Part shown: piece after piece, positions 50,952-60,921 of the stretch
Position numbering within the stretch: position 1 is the first letter of the stretch
How the letters are laid out: the number at the start of each line of letters is the position of its first letter
Made by a program: the position numbers and the translations under genes
Notes under the pieces: generated by a model
Told to the model about the DNA's origin: nothing
The model's database searches: none
Seen by the model: only the letters and a program-made list of their open reading frames with translations
Origin: Chromatiales bacterium
Lineage (GTDB): Bacteria > Pseudomonadota > Gammaproteobacteria > Steroidobacterales > GCA-2729495
Assembly (NCBI GenBank): GCA_020351875.1
Contig: CP070671.1
Coordinates: 3,260,834 to 3,324,833, forward strand
DNA length: 64,000 nucleotides
Direction of reading: 5' to 3'

Positions 50952-51443
50952 ATGAGCAAACTGGTCGGCATCCTGATGGGTTCCCCGAATGACTGGGAGA
51001 TCATCACCCACACATCGGCCGCCCTCGACGGCTTTGGTATCGAACACGAGGTCAACGTGATCTCCGCGCACCGCAGCCCCCACCGGCTGACGGAGTATTG
51101 CGAGAGCGCGAAAGACCGGGGCCTGGAGGTCCTGATCTGCGGTGCGGGTCTCGCCGCCGCGCTGCCCGGGGCCGTAGCGGCCCTGACACCGCTGCCCGTG
51201 CTCGGTGTGCCCCTTTACTCGAAGGCGACCGGCGGCATGGACGCGCTGCTGGCAATGTCGCAAATGCCGGGCGGCGTGCCGGTCGGCACGCTGGCAATCG
51301 GCAAACCGGGGGCGGTAAACGCCGCGGTGCTGGCCGCGTCGATCCTGGCCCTGTCGCACCCGGCAATCGCCGACGCGCTCGATGCTTACCGGGCTCGCCA
51401 GACGCAGGCGGTGCTGGACCTGGGCGATCCCCGCGACGGCTGA
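50952..51443 (+). CDS. purE: N5-carboxyaminoimidazole ribonucleotide mutase, variant
   Basis: 163 residues. Shifts the carboxylate of N5-CAIR to C4 in purine synthesis. The general acid/base His is kept in VISAHRSPHRL, and LGVPLYSKATGGMDALLAMSQMPGGVPVGTLAIGKPGAVNAA follows the family. Two departures are seen: GSPNDW where GSxSDW is usual, and AGLAAALPG where AGAAHLPG or GAAHLPG is usual, so one normally conserved His is Ala. purK, its usual partner, is not adjacent; it sits alone between convergent/divergent genes. Confidence 0.9.
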   Translation: MSKLVGILMGSPNDWEIITHTSAALDGFGIEHEVNVISAHRSPHRLTEYCESAKDRGLEVLICGAGLAAALPGAVAALTPLPVLGVPLYSKATGGMDALLAMSQMPGGVPVGTLAIGKPGAVNAAVLAASILALSHPAIADALDAYRARQTQAVLDLGDPRDG

Positions 51444-51451
51444 GGCGGGGC

Positions 51452-51676
51452 CTAGTCCAGGTCTTCGATGCCGGGCGGGCGACGGTTCTGGCGGAAATCC
51501 CGGCGTTTCAGCCAGATCACCAGCCCGGCCATGATCAGCGTGATACCCGCCACGAGGCAGATGGTCGGCCAGTGCCAGTAATTCAGGTACATGGATGCAC
51601 CAAGCGACGCGAGCCCGGCCACCAGGTAGAAATAAGGCAGCAACTCGTAGACGGGTTTTGACAGCCAGATGTGCAT
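51452..51676 (-). CDS. Small two-TM membrane protein of unknown function
   Basis: 74 residues with two hydrophobic helices (~10-32 and ~36-56) and a basic, then acidic tail (KRRDFRQNRRPPGIEDLD). No family recognised. It begins 12 nt after the tldD stop on the same strand and ends 8 nt from the convergent purE stop, so it is probably the last gene of the tldD operon. Confidence 0.7.
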   Translation of the reverse strand: MHIWLSKPVYELLPYFYLVAGLASLGASMYLNYWHWPTICLVAGITLIMAGLVIWLKRRDFRQNRRPPGIEDLD

Positions 51677-51688
51677 ATCGCGCTGGGG

Positions 51689-53146
51689 TCAACCGCCGCC
51701 CGTCCCGCCGACGGTCAGCCCGTCCACGCGCAACGTAGGCTGGCCGACTCCCACCGGGACCGACTGGCCTTCCTTGCCGCAAACCCCGACGCCCTCGTCG
51801 AGCTTTAGGTTGTTGCCCACCATGGAGACCTTCTGCAGGACGGAAGGCCCGTCGCCGATCAATGTCGCATCGCGTATCGGCGAACCGAGCTTGCCACCTT
51901 CTATCAGGTAGGCCTCGCTCGCGGAAAACACGAACTTTCCGGACGTGATATCGACCTGGCCGCCGCCGAAGTTGTGCGCGTAAATGCCGCGATCGACCGA
52001 CGCAATGATTTCGTCGTGTTCGTGCGGGCCCGGCAACATGTAGGTGTTCGTCATTCGCGGCAGGGGCAGGTGGGCGAAAGATTCACGACGCCCATTGCCC
52101 GTCGGCTCGGCGCCCATCAGCCGCGCATTCAGCCGGTCCTGCATGTAGCCGACGAGCCGGCCATTTTCGATCAGGGTCGTACGCCGGGTCGGCGTCCCCT
52201 CGTCGTCCATGTTCAGTGAACCGCGGCGTTCCGGCAGCGTGCCGTCGTCCACCACGGTGCAAAGTTCCGATGCCACGCGTTCGCCCATGCGGCCCGCGAA
52301 GGCCGACGTACCCTTGCGATTGAAGTCACCTTCCAAGCCGTGGCCGATCGCCTCGTGCAACAACACGCCGGGCCAGCCAGGGCCCAGCACGACCACTGTC
52401 TCGCCCGCCGGCGCGGGCACCGCCTCGAGGTTGACCAGCGCCTGGCGCACCGCTTCGCGGCCGTAACCAATGGCCCGCTCGGCATCCAGGAAATAGTCGT
52501 AGGCAACACGACCGCCGCCACCCGTGTATCCCTGCTCCCGACGCCCGCCGTCCTCGACGATCACTGCAACGTTGAGTCGCACCAGCGGCCGCACGTCAGC
52601 GGAGTACACGCCGTCACTGGAACACACCAGCACGATCTCCTGCACGCCGGCGATGCTCGCCATGACCTGTTTCACCCGCGGGTCGATGGCCCGCGTGGCC
52701 CGGTCGACTTCCTGTAACAGCGCAACCTTGTCGCTGTCGGGCAGGGAGGCGGTCGGGTCGAAGGCCGCATACAGCCGTTGTTCGCCCGCGGGTGACCACG
52801 ACTGCACGGCGCCCTGCTGACCGTGGCGGACGATGGCACTCGCTGCCTGGGACGCCGACATCAGCGCCGGCGCGATGATTTCGTCCGAGTAGGCAAAACC
52901 CGTCTTTTCACCGGCTACCGCGCGCACACCGACTCCGCGTTCGACGCTGTGCGAGCCCTCCTTCACGATACCGTCTTCCAGCGACCAGGATTCGTGACGG
53001 GCCACCTGGAAGTACAGTTCGGCCGTATCCACCCCGCCGCGCAACAGCGCATTGAGCGCGTCGTCCAGGTGCTTGTCCTTGAGCTCTGCCGGGGCGAGGA
53101 GGCGTTCTTCGGCCAGCTGCAGCGGGTTGGCTGTGTTATTGCTCAC
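51689..53146 (-). CDS. tldD: Metalloprotease TldD
   Basis: 485 residues. The zinc site HEAIGH is at residues 264-269 in [24 protein letters not shown]; other marks are [49 protein letters not shown]-like segment (~300) and the C-terminal VGGTGGG. Catalytic subunit of the TldD/TldE protease; PmbA is 0.8 kb beyond on the same strand. Overlaps the upstream nitrilase gene by 4 nt. Confidence 0.96.
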   Translation of the reverse strand: MSNNTANPLQLAEERLLAPAELKDKHLDDALNALLRGGVDTAELYFQVARHESWSLEDGIVKEGSHSVERGVGVRAVAGEKTGFAYSDEIIAPALMSASQAASAIVRHGQQGAVQSWSPAGEQRLYAAFDPTASLPDSDKVALLQEVDRATRAIDPRVKQVMASIAGVQEIVLVCSSDGVYSADVRPLVRLNVAVIVEDGGRREQGYTGGGGRVAYDYFLDAERAIGYGREAVRQALVNLEAVPAPAGETVVVLGPGWPGVLLHEAIGHGLEGDFNRKGTSAFAGRMGERVASELCTVVDDGTLPERRGSLNMDDEGTPTRRTTLIENGRLVGYMQDRLNARLMGAEPTGNGRRESFAHLPLPRMTNTYMLPGPHEHDEIIASVDRGIYAHNFGGGQVDITSGKFVFSASEAYLIEGGKLGSPIRDATLIGDGPSVLQKVSMVGNNLKLDEGVGVCGKEGQSVPVGVGQPTLRVDGLTVGGTGGG

Positions 53147-54006
53147 CTGTCCTCGTCTCCACTGTCAGTCGGCATATCGATGCGTGCCCGCCGGTGCTCC
53201 AGGACCGGGAAACTGTCGCGCAGGTGCGCAGGCCTGGCCAGGTCCACGCCAACCAGATGCACCCCCGGCCGTTCGCCGGCATCCAGCAACACTTCCCCCC
53301 AGGGCCCCGCGAGCATGGAATGGCCCCAGGTCTGGCGCCCTCCCGGGTGCGCACCGGTCTGCGCGGCAGCTGCCACGTAGCCCAGCATATCGATCGCCCG
53401 AGCCCTGATCAGCACTTCCCAGTGCGCGCTGCCGGTAGGTCGCGTAAACGCAGCCGGTACTGCGACTATTTCGGCCCCTTCGTGGGCCAGGCGACTGAAC
53501 AGTTCGGGGAACCGAAGATCGTAGCACACGGCCACCCCGAGCCGGCCCCACGGCAGGTCGACCGTCAGCGTCCGGCGGCCGGGCGCGGTATTCGCGGATT
53601 CCCGATAGGCTTCGTCGGCGTCCGGGATCTGCACGTCGAACAGGTGCATCTTGTCGTAACGCCCCCGCCGCGCACCGTGGTCGTCGTAGACCAGACACGC
53701 CGCAGCCGGTAGCGATTCACCGGCATCTGCGATCGGCACCGTCCCGCCCACGAGCCACAGCCCGTGGCGCCGTGCCATGTCCGCCAGTGTGTCCTGAATG
53801 GGCCCGTTGCCGTCCGGCTCGGCGATCCCGCGACGCCAGGTTTCGGCCGCCGCCATGCCGGCAAAGTTCTCCGGCAGCACTGCCAGGGAGGCGCCGCCGT
53901 CTGCGGCTTCCCGCAGCCAGTCATCGGCCGCGGCCAGGTTTGCACCGACATCATCGCCGCTTTCCATCTGCACCAGGGCCAGCACCAGCTGCCGCGAACC
54001 GCTCAC
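53143..54006 (-). CDS. Nitrilase-superfamily carbon-nitrogen hydrolase
   Basis: 287 residues. The catalytic triad is visible: E46 (AVLPENFAG), K119 ([10 protein letters not shown]) and C161 ([13 protein letters not shown]). The '[24 protein letters not shown]' segment is typical of the Nit1/deaminated-glutathione amidase branch, so a repair function on deaminated glutathione is likely but not proven. Overlaps yhdP and tldD by 4 nt each, in the standard gammaproteobacterial order. Confidence 0.92.
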   Translation of the reverse strand: MSGSRQLVLALVQMESGDDVGANLAAADDWLREAADGGASLAVLPENFAGMAAAETWRRGIAEPDGNGPIQDTLADMARRHGLWLVGGTVPIADAGESLPAAACLVYDDHGARRGRYDKMHLFDVQIPDADEAYRESANTAPGRRTLTVDLPWGRLGVAVCYDLRFPELFSRLAHEGAEIVAVPAAFTRPTGSAHWEVLIRARAIDMLGYVAAAAQTGAHPGGRQTWGHSMLAGPWGEVLLDAGERPGVHLVGVDLARPAHLRDSFPVLEHRRARIDMPTDSGDEDR

Positions 54007-57000
54007 GTGGAATCGCCTCCCTCTGTGTCGGGCACCGGCTCCGGCTGAACCGGCTGGGTTTCCGGCAGTGGCACCAACACGACTTCAGGCAACACTTCCG
54101 GCAGCAACGCCTCGCAGTTACTAAAACGCGTCGTGTCCACGTCGATGCGCTGAGTCTTGCTGATATTCGGCTGCTCCCAACTGCCCTGGATCTCGTAGTA
54201 AGACTCGCCGATCTGACTCAACGGCTTGCGAAATATTCTCGAGATCAACAGCATGGCCGCACCCACACCGGGACCACCCACCACCGCACCGCCGAGTGCA
54301 AGCACATTCGATACATGGGGACGCACCACCGCGAGCTGGTCATAGGTCTCTTCGCTCATGCTGGTGCGCCCGACGATACCGACATCGGCCACCCCACCTT
54401 CCAGGCCGAGGTTGCAGGTGTAGGCTTCACCGGACTCCAGCGTGAAATTCCCTTCCAACACGTTAAAGCTCAGGCCCTCGTCGAAAACGTCGCGGAAATC
54501 CAGCGCCAGGCGCCGCGGCAACGCCGCGACACTCAGCATGCCAAGCACACGGCCCCCGCCCGGCTCCACGTCCAGCAGCGCGCCTTCCTCGATGCGGATT
54601 TGCACCTGCCCGGAAGCCGCGGCAAGAAAGTCTGCCGCCGGTGGCCCGGGCCAGCTCACGTCGGCGGTAACCCGTCCGGACTTGCTCTGGATCAGCGGTT
54701 GATAGGCCAGGCTCACCAGCGTTTGCTTCACATCGTCCGTGCGCAACTCCCCACGCAGCCGGGTGCGCTGCCGGGCCACGTCACCGTCCAGCACCAGCCA
54801 CGCCGCGTCACCGGCAATCTCGAAACTGTTCGCGGCGGTCTGTATCGGGCTCGCAACGAGGCCGTCCGCATTACTGTCTACCCGCGCGTTCAGGGTGCCG
54901 AAGTTCAGCTCACCCAGGCGGAAGTCGCCCACCTGGACCGCCATGGGCGGTGCCGTGCGCGGATCGGTGGGTTCGCCGTCACCCGTCTCGGCTTCGCGCA
55001 GCCACAGCCGCTCCATGTCCACCCGCAGGGGTCGTTGCGGGGCAGGCACGTCCGGCACGATGACGGTGCCCAGCGCCCACGGCGCGTCGAGCGCGATTCG
55101 CCAGGCCCCGGGCTGGCGCGTGGCGAAAACCTCGGCGTCGCGGAAATGCTGACCGAAGACCACCAGGTCTTCCACGGAAAACGCCACTTCACGGTACAGC
55201 TCGAGCCAGCGTTGGGTTGCATCGCCATCCGCCAGCGCGATCCAGTCCGCGAGCCGCAGCGTATCCAGGTTTCCCGACAACTCGATCCCCGGGAGCATGG
55301 GCAACAGGGCCGGGCCATACCCGGAATGCAGTGCGCCCCGTTCTATGGCCCAGCCACTCTCGCCCCGCTCCATCCGGAACACCCACGCCAGGTTGTCGCG
55401 CAGCCGGCCGTCCACGGCCAGCACTTCGTCCTGAAAATCGAGCCGCAGCGCGAGCGGTGCCGGCTGTCCCGGTTGTTGCGCGAAGGGGGGAGGCAGCCGA
55501 CTTTCTACCGCGGTCAAATCGGCCTGCACGGCGAGCTGCAGCGTACCGCTGTCGGGACCACCGCGCGGCAGCGCAACCATGGCGCGCCAGTCGGCAGCCC
55601 CCGAAAACTTGTCTGGCTGCGGGAGTTCCAGCGTCTCCATCCACCGCCGCAACGGCGTGCGGCTCGTCAGCAGCGCAAAATGGCTGTGGCGCCGATTGCC
55701 ATCACCGGCCGGCCGCAGCGTGACCTGTACTGGCTCGCCGAGCAGGGTCGCGTCCAGGCGATCCGCCGACAGGCGCGTATTCTCGAGTTCGAAGATGCCG
55801 CGGATGCCGTCCAGCTGAAAAGCCAGGCCCTGGAAGCCAAGATCGCAGGTGCGTGCGTCGAAGATGGCATTCAGCCGATAGTCGCTCGGGCTCATGACCG
55901 GCAATCTCAGGGTCATGCGCGCGTCGATGTCGCCCTGGCCGTTCATGCGTGTCAGGACCGCACCCAGCGAATCGGCGATCGGCATCGCGAGCAGCAACTC
56001 GCGCAGTTCGTTCACCGCGGTGGGTTGCACGATATCGAGCGCTAGCAGACCCTTGCGCAGGTCCTCGAAACCGACGACCTGGTCTTCGATTTCCACGTTG
56101 GCGAAACGGCCTCGATTGCGCGTCGTCGACATGCCCACGCCGTCGAAGATCACGGTGGCCGTCAACGACTGCAGCGGCGGCCAGCGGTCGGCGAAATCCA
56201 GTTCGGCGTCTGCCAGGGCCAGCTCGGCCCGGAACACACCTTCACCGTGGTCGTAGGGAAAGGCGCGCAGCGGTCCGCGCCAGCGAATGCTGCTGTCCTC
56301 GACGCGACCGGCCAGGATGGCCCGTCGCAGCCACTCACCGACTTTCGGCGGGAAGCGCCGCAGCGGCAAATAGTCCAGCAGCGCGACGGCGGTCGACGAG
56401 CGCACTTGCGCGTCGAGATCCATGAACGGGCTGCGTCCGTCGGCGGGCACCAGCAACTCGAAACGCGAAGTGCCAGACAGCTCCCCGGCCTGAACCTGAA
56501 CGCTGTCGCTGAGCACGCGCAGGCCATCGTCGGTGACACGCCAGACCATCAGTGCAGACAGCGTGTCCAGTTGCAGGGGGGCCGCGAACAGTTCCGGCCA
56601 TTGCCACTCGGTCGCCTCACTGGCGAGCTCGAGCCGACCACCGGCCTGGTCGGCCACCAGCTCCCCCGCAAGTCCCGCGGCGGTGACATCGCCGGGCAGA
56701 TTAACCAGGCCCAGGTCGGCGAACTTCAGGCTGAGCTGAAAGCGCGGCGCCAGCTCGGCGGGCTGGCGAAGGGCCAGGCGAATGTCGCTGACCTCGCCGC
56801 GCAGGTCTTCCGGCAGCAGCTGGTTTCGCGCGTCGCGACTCGCGATGCCCCGGAACACGGCGTACAGATCTTCCAGCCGCAGAAAATCTGCGCTGGCGTC
56901 GCAGGCCCGCCCGCGACCATCAGACCCGTGGCTGCAACTGAGCGTTGCCTCGGTGCGGGGCCAGATGCGGCCCTCGCGGCCGATGCGCAGATCGGAGGCC

Positions 57001-57947
57001 GCGAATAACCAGCCGGGGTCCCTTTGTTCCCACTCGAAGCGCCCGGCCAGCAGGTCGATGCGCTCGACCAGGTCGCCGTCATGACGAAACTCCATGCCGC
57101 GCAAATCGAGGTCGGCGTAAGCCGCCAGTGGTTGGCGCCCAACAAAACGTGCCACCAGGGTGATCTCACCCGTTGCCGCCGTCAGCGGCGTCGGCATGCC
57201 GGCGACCAACTGGGCCAGCGGCGGCAGATCGATATCTTCGGCAGTCAGCGAGACCCGCCACTCAGCCGCCACGGGATCGGCATCCGGGCCCAGCAGCCGG
57301 CCAGTAGCATCGGCGGATATCTCGATCCGGCCGCTCTGCCCGCCACTGACATCCGCCCTGCCTTCGGCCACCAGCTGATCTTCACGCAGCTCGAGTTCCA
57401 GCGCCTTCAGCTGCGCGAGGAACGGTTCGCCGGACGCCAGCGAATCGCTGTAGCTGATGTCGATGTCGTTGAGCCGTACGTTGAGCTTTTCCAGCGCCGG
57501 CCGGTCTTCATCCTCGGGCGGCAACCACTCGTCCAGCGGCAGGCCCTGCAGCCTGACCACACCATCCGCCGTGCGTTCCACGGCCAGCCGTGTGCCCGAC
57601 AGGCCGAAGGACGCCGGCACCACCCGCCGGTCCACCAGCAGGGTCACCACGTCGATGCCGACCGACACCTCGTCGGCCCGCGCGATGATGTCAGCCGTAC
57701 CCGGGTCGAGGATCCGGACGTCGTACAGGACCAGCTCCGGACCCCGCAGCGGCCAACTGGCGCTGAGCCGGTCGAACTGCACCTCGAACCCGGTGGCCGC
57801 AGCAGCGGCCGCGCGAACTTCCTGTTGATACTGGGTCAGCTGCGGCAACAGCAACCGTATGAGTCCCACCAGCAGCGCCAGCGCAATCACGACAGAGGCC
57901 GCCGTGTAGACCAGCCCGCGCAGCAGTTTGCCCATGACCCCGACCAT
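54003..57947 (-). CDS. yhdP: YhdP family envelope protein (AsmA-like, DUF3971)
   Basis: 1,314 residues with one N-terminal TM segment (~9-32) and a long periplasmic chain of beta-rich repeats; C-terminal 'GQVQIRIEEGALLDVEPGGGRVLGMLSVAALPRRL' and 'NISKTQRIDVDTTRFSNCEALLPE' are AsmA-like signatures. In E. coli YhdP, TamB and YdbH are tube-like proteins that carry phospholipids to the outer membrane. Ribosome site gaaaggcc precedes the ATG. Follows rng by 11 nt. Confidence 0.93.
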   Translation of the reverse strand: MVGVMGKLLRGLVYTAASVVIALALLVGLIRLLLPQLTQYQQEVRAAAAAATGFEVQFDRLSASWPLRGPELVLYDVRILDPGTADIIARADEVSVGIDVVTLLVDRRVVPASFGLSGTRLAVERTADGVVRLQGLPLDEWLPPEDEDRPALEKLNVRLNDIDISYSDSLASGEPFLAQLKALELELREDQLVAEGRADVSGGQSGRIEISADATGRLLGPDADPVAAEWRVSLTAEDIDLPPLAQLVAGMPTPLTAATGEITLVARFVGRQPLAAYADLDLRGMEFRHDGDLVERIDLLAGRFEWEQRDPGWLFAASDLRIGREGRIWPRTEATLSCSHGSDGRGRACDASADFLRLEDLYAVFRGIASRDARNQLLPEDLRGEVSDIRLALRQPAELAPRFQLSLKFADLGLVNLPGDVTAAGLAGELVADQAGGRLELASEATEWQWPELFAAPLQLDTLSALMVWRVTDDGLRVLSDSVQVQAGELSGTSRFELLVPADGRSPFMDLDAQVRSSTAVALLDYLPLRRFPPKVGEWLRRAILAGRVEDSSIRWRGPLRAFPYDHGEGVFRAELALADAELDFADRWPPLQSLTATVIFDGVGMSTTRNRGRFANVEIEDQVVGFEDLRKGLLALDIVQPTAVNELRELLLAMPIADSLGAVLTRMNGQGDIDARMTLRLPVMSPSDYRLNAIFDARTCDLGFQGLAFQLDGIRGIFELENTRLSADRLDATLLGEPVQVTLRPAGDGNRRHSHFALLTSRTPLRRWMETLELPQPDKFSGAADWRAMVALPRGGPDSGTLQLAVQADLTAVESRLPPPFAQQPGQPAPLALRLDFQDEVLAVDGRLRDNLAWVFRMERGESGWAIERGALHSGYGPALLPMLPGIELSGNLDTLRLADWIALADGDATQRWLELYREVAFSVEDLVVFGQHFRDAEVFATRQPGAWRIALDAPWALGTVIVPDVPAPQRPLRVDMERLWLREAETGDGEPTDPRTAPPMAVQVGDFRLGELNFGTLNARVDSNADGLVASPIQTAANSFEIAGDAAWLVLDGDVARQRTRLRGELRTDDVKQTLVSLAYQPLIQSKSGRVTADVSWPGPPAADFLAAASGQVQIRIEEGALLDVEPGGGRVLGMLSVAALPRRLALDFRDVFDEGLSFNVLEGNFTLESGEAYTCNLGLEGGVADVGIVGRTSMSEETYDQLAVVRPHVSNVLALGGAVVGGPGVGAAMLLISRIFRKPLSQIGESYYEIQGSWEQPNISKTQRIDVDTTRFSNCEALLPEVLPEVVLVPLPETQPVQPEPVPDTEGGDST

Positions 57948-57958
57948 GGCCTTTCGTC

Positions 57959-59431
57959 TCAGACCAGCACGACGTCGAAGCGGTCCTGGGTATACATGGA
58001 CTCGCTCTGCAGTCGGATGGGTTTGCCGGTGAACTCTTCCAGTTCTGCCAGGCTCGCGGATTCCTCGTCGAGCAGCATTTCCACGACATCCTGGTGGGCC
58101 AGGACAATCAGTTCCTTGAAACTGAACTGGCGATGCTGGCGCAGCACCTCGCGAAAGATCTCATAGCAGACGGTCTGCGCGGTCTTCACGTAACCGGTGT
58201 TGTGGCAAGTCTGGCAAGGTTCGCAAAGGATATGTTCGAGGCTCTCGCGCGTGCGCTTGCGGGTCATCTCCACCAGACCCAGCGGCGAAACCTGGGTCAC
58301 CTGGGTGCGCGCGTGATCGCCCGCCAGCGCGTTGTCCAGCGCTTCCAGGACCTGCTCCCGGTGCGAGTCTTCTTCCATGTCGATGAAATCGATAATGATG
58401 ATGCCACCCAGGTTGCGCAGGCGCAGCTGCCGGGCAATCGCCACGGCCGCCTCGAGATTGGTGCGAAAGATGGTCTCCTCCAGGTTGCGGTGCCCAACGT
58501 AGGCGCCCGTGTTCACATCCACCGTCGTCATGGCTTCGGTCTGATCGATCACGATGTGCCCGCCGGACTTCAGCGGCACGGAGCGTTCCAGCGCGCGCTG
58601 AATCTCGTCCTCGATGCCATACATGTCGAGAATCGGCCGCCGACCCGCGTAGAGCTCGACAGACTCAGCAATATCCGGCATGAAACTCCTGGTGAAGCCC
58701 CGGATGCGTGCATAGGCTTTTTCCGAGTCCACGCGCACGCGCTGAATGCCGGAACTGACCAGGTCACGCACGACGCGGAGCTCCAGGGGCAGGTCTTCGT
58801 GGACGAGCTGGCCGGGCGTTGCCTGTTCTGACTGCTGGTGCACCGAATCCCACAGCCGGCCGAGAAACAGCATGTCCGCACGCAATGCCTCCAGCGCCGC
58901 ACCTTCGGCAGCGGTGCGAACGATATACCCGTGGTTCGCATCCTGAGGCATTTGCATCTCGACCGCTTCCCTCAGGCGCGTGCGTTCCGCTTCGTCCTCG
59001 ATGCGTGCCGACACACCGACACCCTCACTACCGGGCAACAACACGAGATAGCGGGACGGAATGGTCACCTGGGTGGTGAGCCGCGCGCCCTTCGTGCCGA
59101 TGGGGTCTTTCAGCACCTGCACGAGCACGTGGTCCCCTTCGCGCAGCAGCTCGCGAATGGCCGGCTCCCGTTCCTGGTCGCCGTTGCGCCGCCCCGTCGC
59201 CCGAATATCCGACACGTGCAAAAAGCCCGTCCGCTCCAGGCCCATGTCGATGAATGCGGCCTGCATACCCGGCAGCGCGCGCGACACATGACCCTTGTAA
59301 ATATTGCCGGCCAGGCCCCGGCGTGACGCCCGTTCGACCAGGAGTTCCTGCAGCACGCCGTTCTCCACCACGGCGGCCCGCACTTCCCTGGGAGTCACGT
59401 TGATCAGGACTTCTTCGCCCATCGTATTCAT
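57959..59431 (-). CDS. rng: Ribonuclease G
   Basis: 490 residues. Endonuclease for 16S rRNA 5' maturation and mRNA decay. Marks: S1 domain GNIYKGHVSRALPGMQAAFIDMGLERTGFLHVSD (as a region ~40-75), catalytic Asp in TTVDVNTGAYVG and IIIIDFIDMEED, and the zinc-link CEPCQTCHNTG (~405). No E-type long C-terminal scaffold, fitting RNase G rather than RNase E. Overlaps maf by 4 nt. Confidence 0.96.
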   Translation of the reverse strand: MNTMGEEVLINVTPREVRAAVVENGVLQELLVERASRRGLAGNIYKGHVSRALPGMQAAFIDMGLERTGFLHVSDIRATGRRNGDQEREPAIRELLREGDHVLVQVLKDPIGTKGARLTTQVTIPSRYLVLLPGSEGVGVSARIEDEAERTRLREAVEMQMPQDANHGYIVRTAAEGAALEALRADMLFLGRLWDSVHQQSEQATPGQLVHEDLPLELRVVRDLVSSGIQRVRVDSEKAYARIRGFTRSFMPDIAESVELYAGRRPILDMYGIEDEIQRALERSVPLKSGGHIVIDQTEAMTTVDVNTGAYVGHRNLEETIFRTNLEAAVAIARQLRLRNLGGIIIIDFIDMEEDSHREQVLEALDNALAGDHARTQVTQVSPLGLVEMTRKRTRESLEHILCEPCQTCHNTGYVKTAQTVCYEIFREVLRQHRQFSFKELIVLAHQDVVEMLLDEESASLAELEEFTGKPIRLQSESMYTQDRFDVVLV

Positions 59432-60018
59432 GTTTCGTTGCCGAGCAAACGATACCCGAAAGACTCGAGCAACCGCGCCGTATCGAACAACGGCAGGCCC
59501 ATCACACCGGAGTAGCTGCCCTGAAGTGCCTCGACAAACATCGCACCCAGGCCCTGGATGGCATAAGCGCCAGCCTTGTCGGCCGGCTCACCCGTATGCC
59601 AGTAGGCCCCCGCTTCGCCCGGACTGATCGCACGAAATCGCACTGCGGAGCGACTTACCGCATGTCGGCAGTCTGTCCCGCTGACGACGGCCACCCCGGA
59701 AAAGACCTCGTGTGTTGCACCGCTGAGGGCCGCCAGCATCTGTAGCGCGTCCGCGCGGTCGGTGGGCTTGCCGAAAATCTTGCCGTCTTGCACCACTGCG
59801 GTATCCGCTGCCAGCACCAGGGCGGCCGGCTCCGCAACCGATGCTGCCACGGCTTGCGCCTTGTCGACGGCCACGCGGCGCACATATTCTTCAGGCCGTT
59901 CCCCGCGCCGGCTCGATTCGTCCACGTCGGCCGGACAGACGACGCAGGCGACACCCAGCTGCTGCAGGAGCTCGCGGCGGCGCGGCGATGCCGATGCCAG
60001 GTATACCGGGGGCTGCAT
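59428..60018 (-). CDS. maf: Maf-like nucleotide pyrophosphatase
   Basis: 196 residues from ATG 60018. Motifs: YLASASPRRRELLQQLG, RVAVDKAQAV, VLAADTAVVQDGKIFGKP with the catalytic Asp, and GAYAIQGLGAMFVEALQGSYSGVMGLPL. Hydrolyses non-canonical or canonical dTTP/UTP-type nucleotides (YhdE group). Start overlaps the rlmH stop by 1 nt and its end overlaps rng by 4 nt. Confidence 0.95.
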   Translation of the reverse strand: MQPPVYLASASPRRRELLQQLGVACVVCPADVDESSRRGERPEEYVRRVAVDKAQAVAASVAEPAALVLAADTAVVQDGKIFGKPTDRADALQMLAALSGATHEVFSGVAVVSGTDCRHAVSRSAVRFRAISPGEAGAYWHTGEPADKAGAYAIQGLGAMFVEALQGSYSGVMGLPLFDTARLLESFGYRLLGNET

Positions 60019-60488
60019 CACGCGCGATGGTAAGGGTGGCCTGCGAGCAGGCTCCAGGCGCGGTACAGCTGCTCGGCCACCACCACCCGCACCATGCCGT
60101 GGGGCAGCGTGAGGCGGGACAGCGACCAGAGCCGTTGCGCCCGTTTGCGACAGGCCTGGTCCAGGCCGTCGGCACCGCCGACGGCCAGCGCGACGCGGGG
60201 ATACTCGGCCATCCACCTTTCCAGTTCACTGGCCAGTTCCATGGTGCTCCACTCGCGGCCGCGTTCGTCCAGCGCGATCAACAAGTCACTGTCATCGACC
60301 CGGCGCAGGATTCGCTCGGCCTCCTCGGCCCGCGCGCTGCTCACGCGATCGCGACCGCTGCGCGCGCCACTGGGAATCTCCTGTAATTCAAGCTGAATAT
60401 GCCCGGGCAAGCGTTTTCGATAGGTCTCGAAACCGTCGCCGATCCACGCGGGCAACCGGGTGCCCACCGCGAGCAAAGAGATACGCAT
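60018..60488 (-). CDS. rlmH: 23S rRNA (pseudouridine-1915-N3)-methyltransferase
   Basis: 156 residues, the usual length. SPOUT-fold enzyme; the knot region carries LLIALDERGREWSTMELA, VALAVGGADGLDQACRKRA and the C-terminal LSRLTLPHGMVRVVVAEQLYRAWSLLAGHPYHR. Methylates a pseudouridine in helix 69 of 23S rRNA. Follows rsfS by 21 nt. Confidence 0.97.
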   Translation of the reverse strand: MRISLLAVGTRLPAWIGDGFETYRKRLPGHIQLELQEIPSGARSGRDRVSSARAEEAERILRRVDDSDLLIALDERGREWSTMELASELERWMAEYPRVALAVGGADGLDQACRKRAQRLWSLSRLTLPHGMVRVVVAEQLYRAWSLLAGHPYHRA

Positions 60489-60509
60489 GCCGAAAGCCGG
60501 GCGCGCTGG

Positions 60510-60878
60510 TCAGGCGCCCGCCCCTGCCGTGGAGCCAGTGGAGTCTCCGCCCAGCTCCCAGAGTTTTTCCAGCTTGTAGAAATCCCTGACTTGCGTCTGC
60601 ATCACGTGCACGACCACGTCCTGCAGGTCCACCAGGACCCATTCGGCGGCATCGGTGCCCTCCACGCCGATCGGCGGGTGACCGTCCGCTTTCGCGCGCT
60701 CGACAAGCCGCTCGGCGATGGACTTTACGTGCCGGCGAGATGTCCCGCTGGCAATCACCATGTAGTCCGTTATGGGCGTCATGCCCGACACGTCCAGCAC
60801 GCGAATGTCTCGCGCTTTCATATCATCGAGCACCTGCTGTGCCATCGCTACCAGTGCACTGCTGTCAGTCACTCGCAT
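60510..60878 (-). CDS. rsfS: Ribosomal silencing factor RsfS
   Basis: 122 residues. Binds L14 and blocks subunit joining under starvation. Marks: MKARDIRVLDVSGMTPITDYMVIASGTSRRHVKSIAE, GVEGTDAAEWVLVDLQDVVVHVM and RDFYKLEKLW. Follows nadD by 43 nt. The C-terminal tail (GGDSTGSTAGAGA) is not conserved in the family. Confidence 0.96.
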   Translation of the reverse strand: MRVTDSSALVAMAQQVLDDMKARDIRVLDVSGMTPITDYMVIASGTSRRHVKSIAERLVERAKADGHPPIGVEGTDAAEWVLVDLQDVVVHVMQTQVRDFYKLEKLWELGGDSTGSTAGAGA

Positions 60879-60921
60879 CTCCTGCTCGTCAGGTCATGTT
60901 TCATCGTTTGGCTTCACTCCG

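Noticed and set aside
53772-56045. 757-codon open frame on the plus strand opposite yhdP
   Set aside because: It is antisense to a gene with clear AsmA-like domains, has Arg/His/Gln-rich shadow composition and no recognisable domain or ribosome site.
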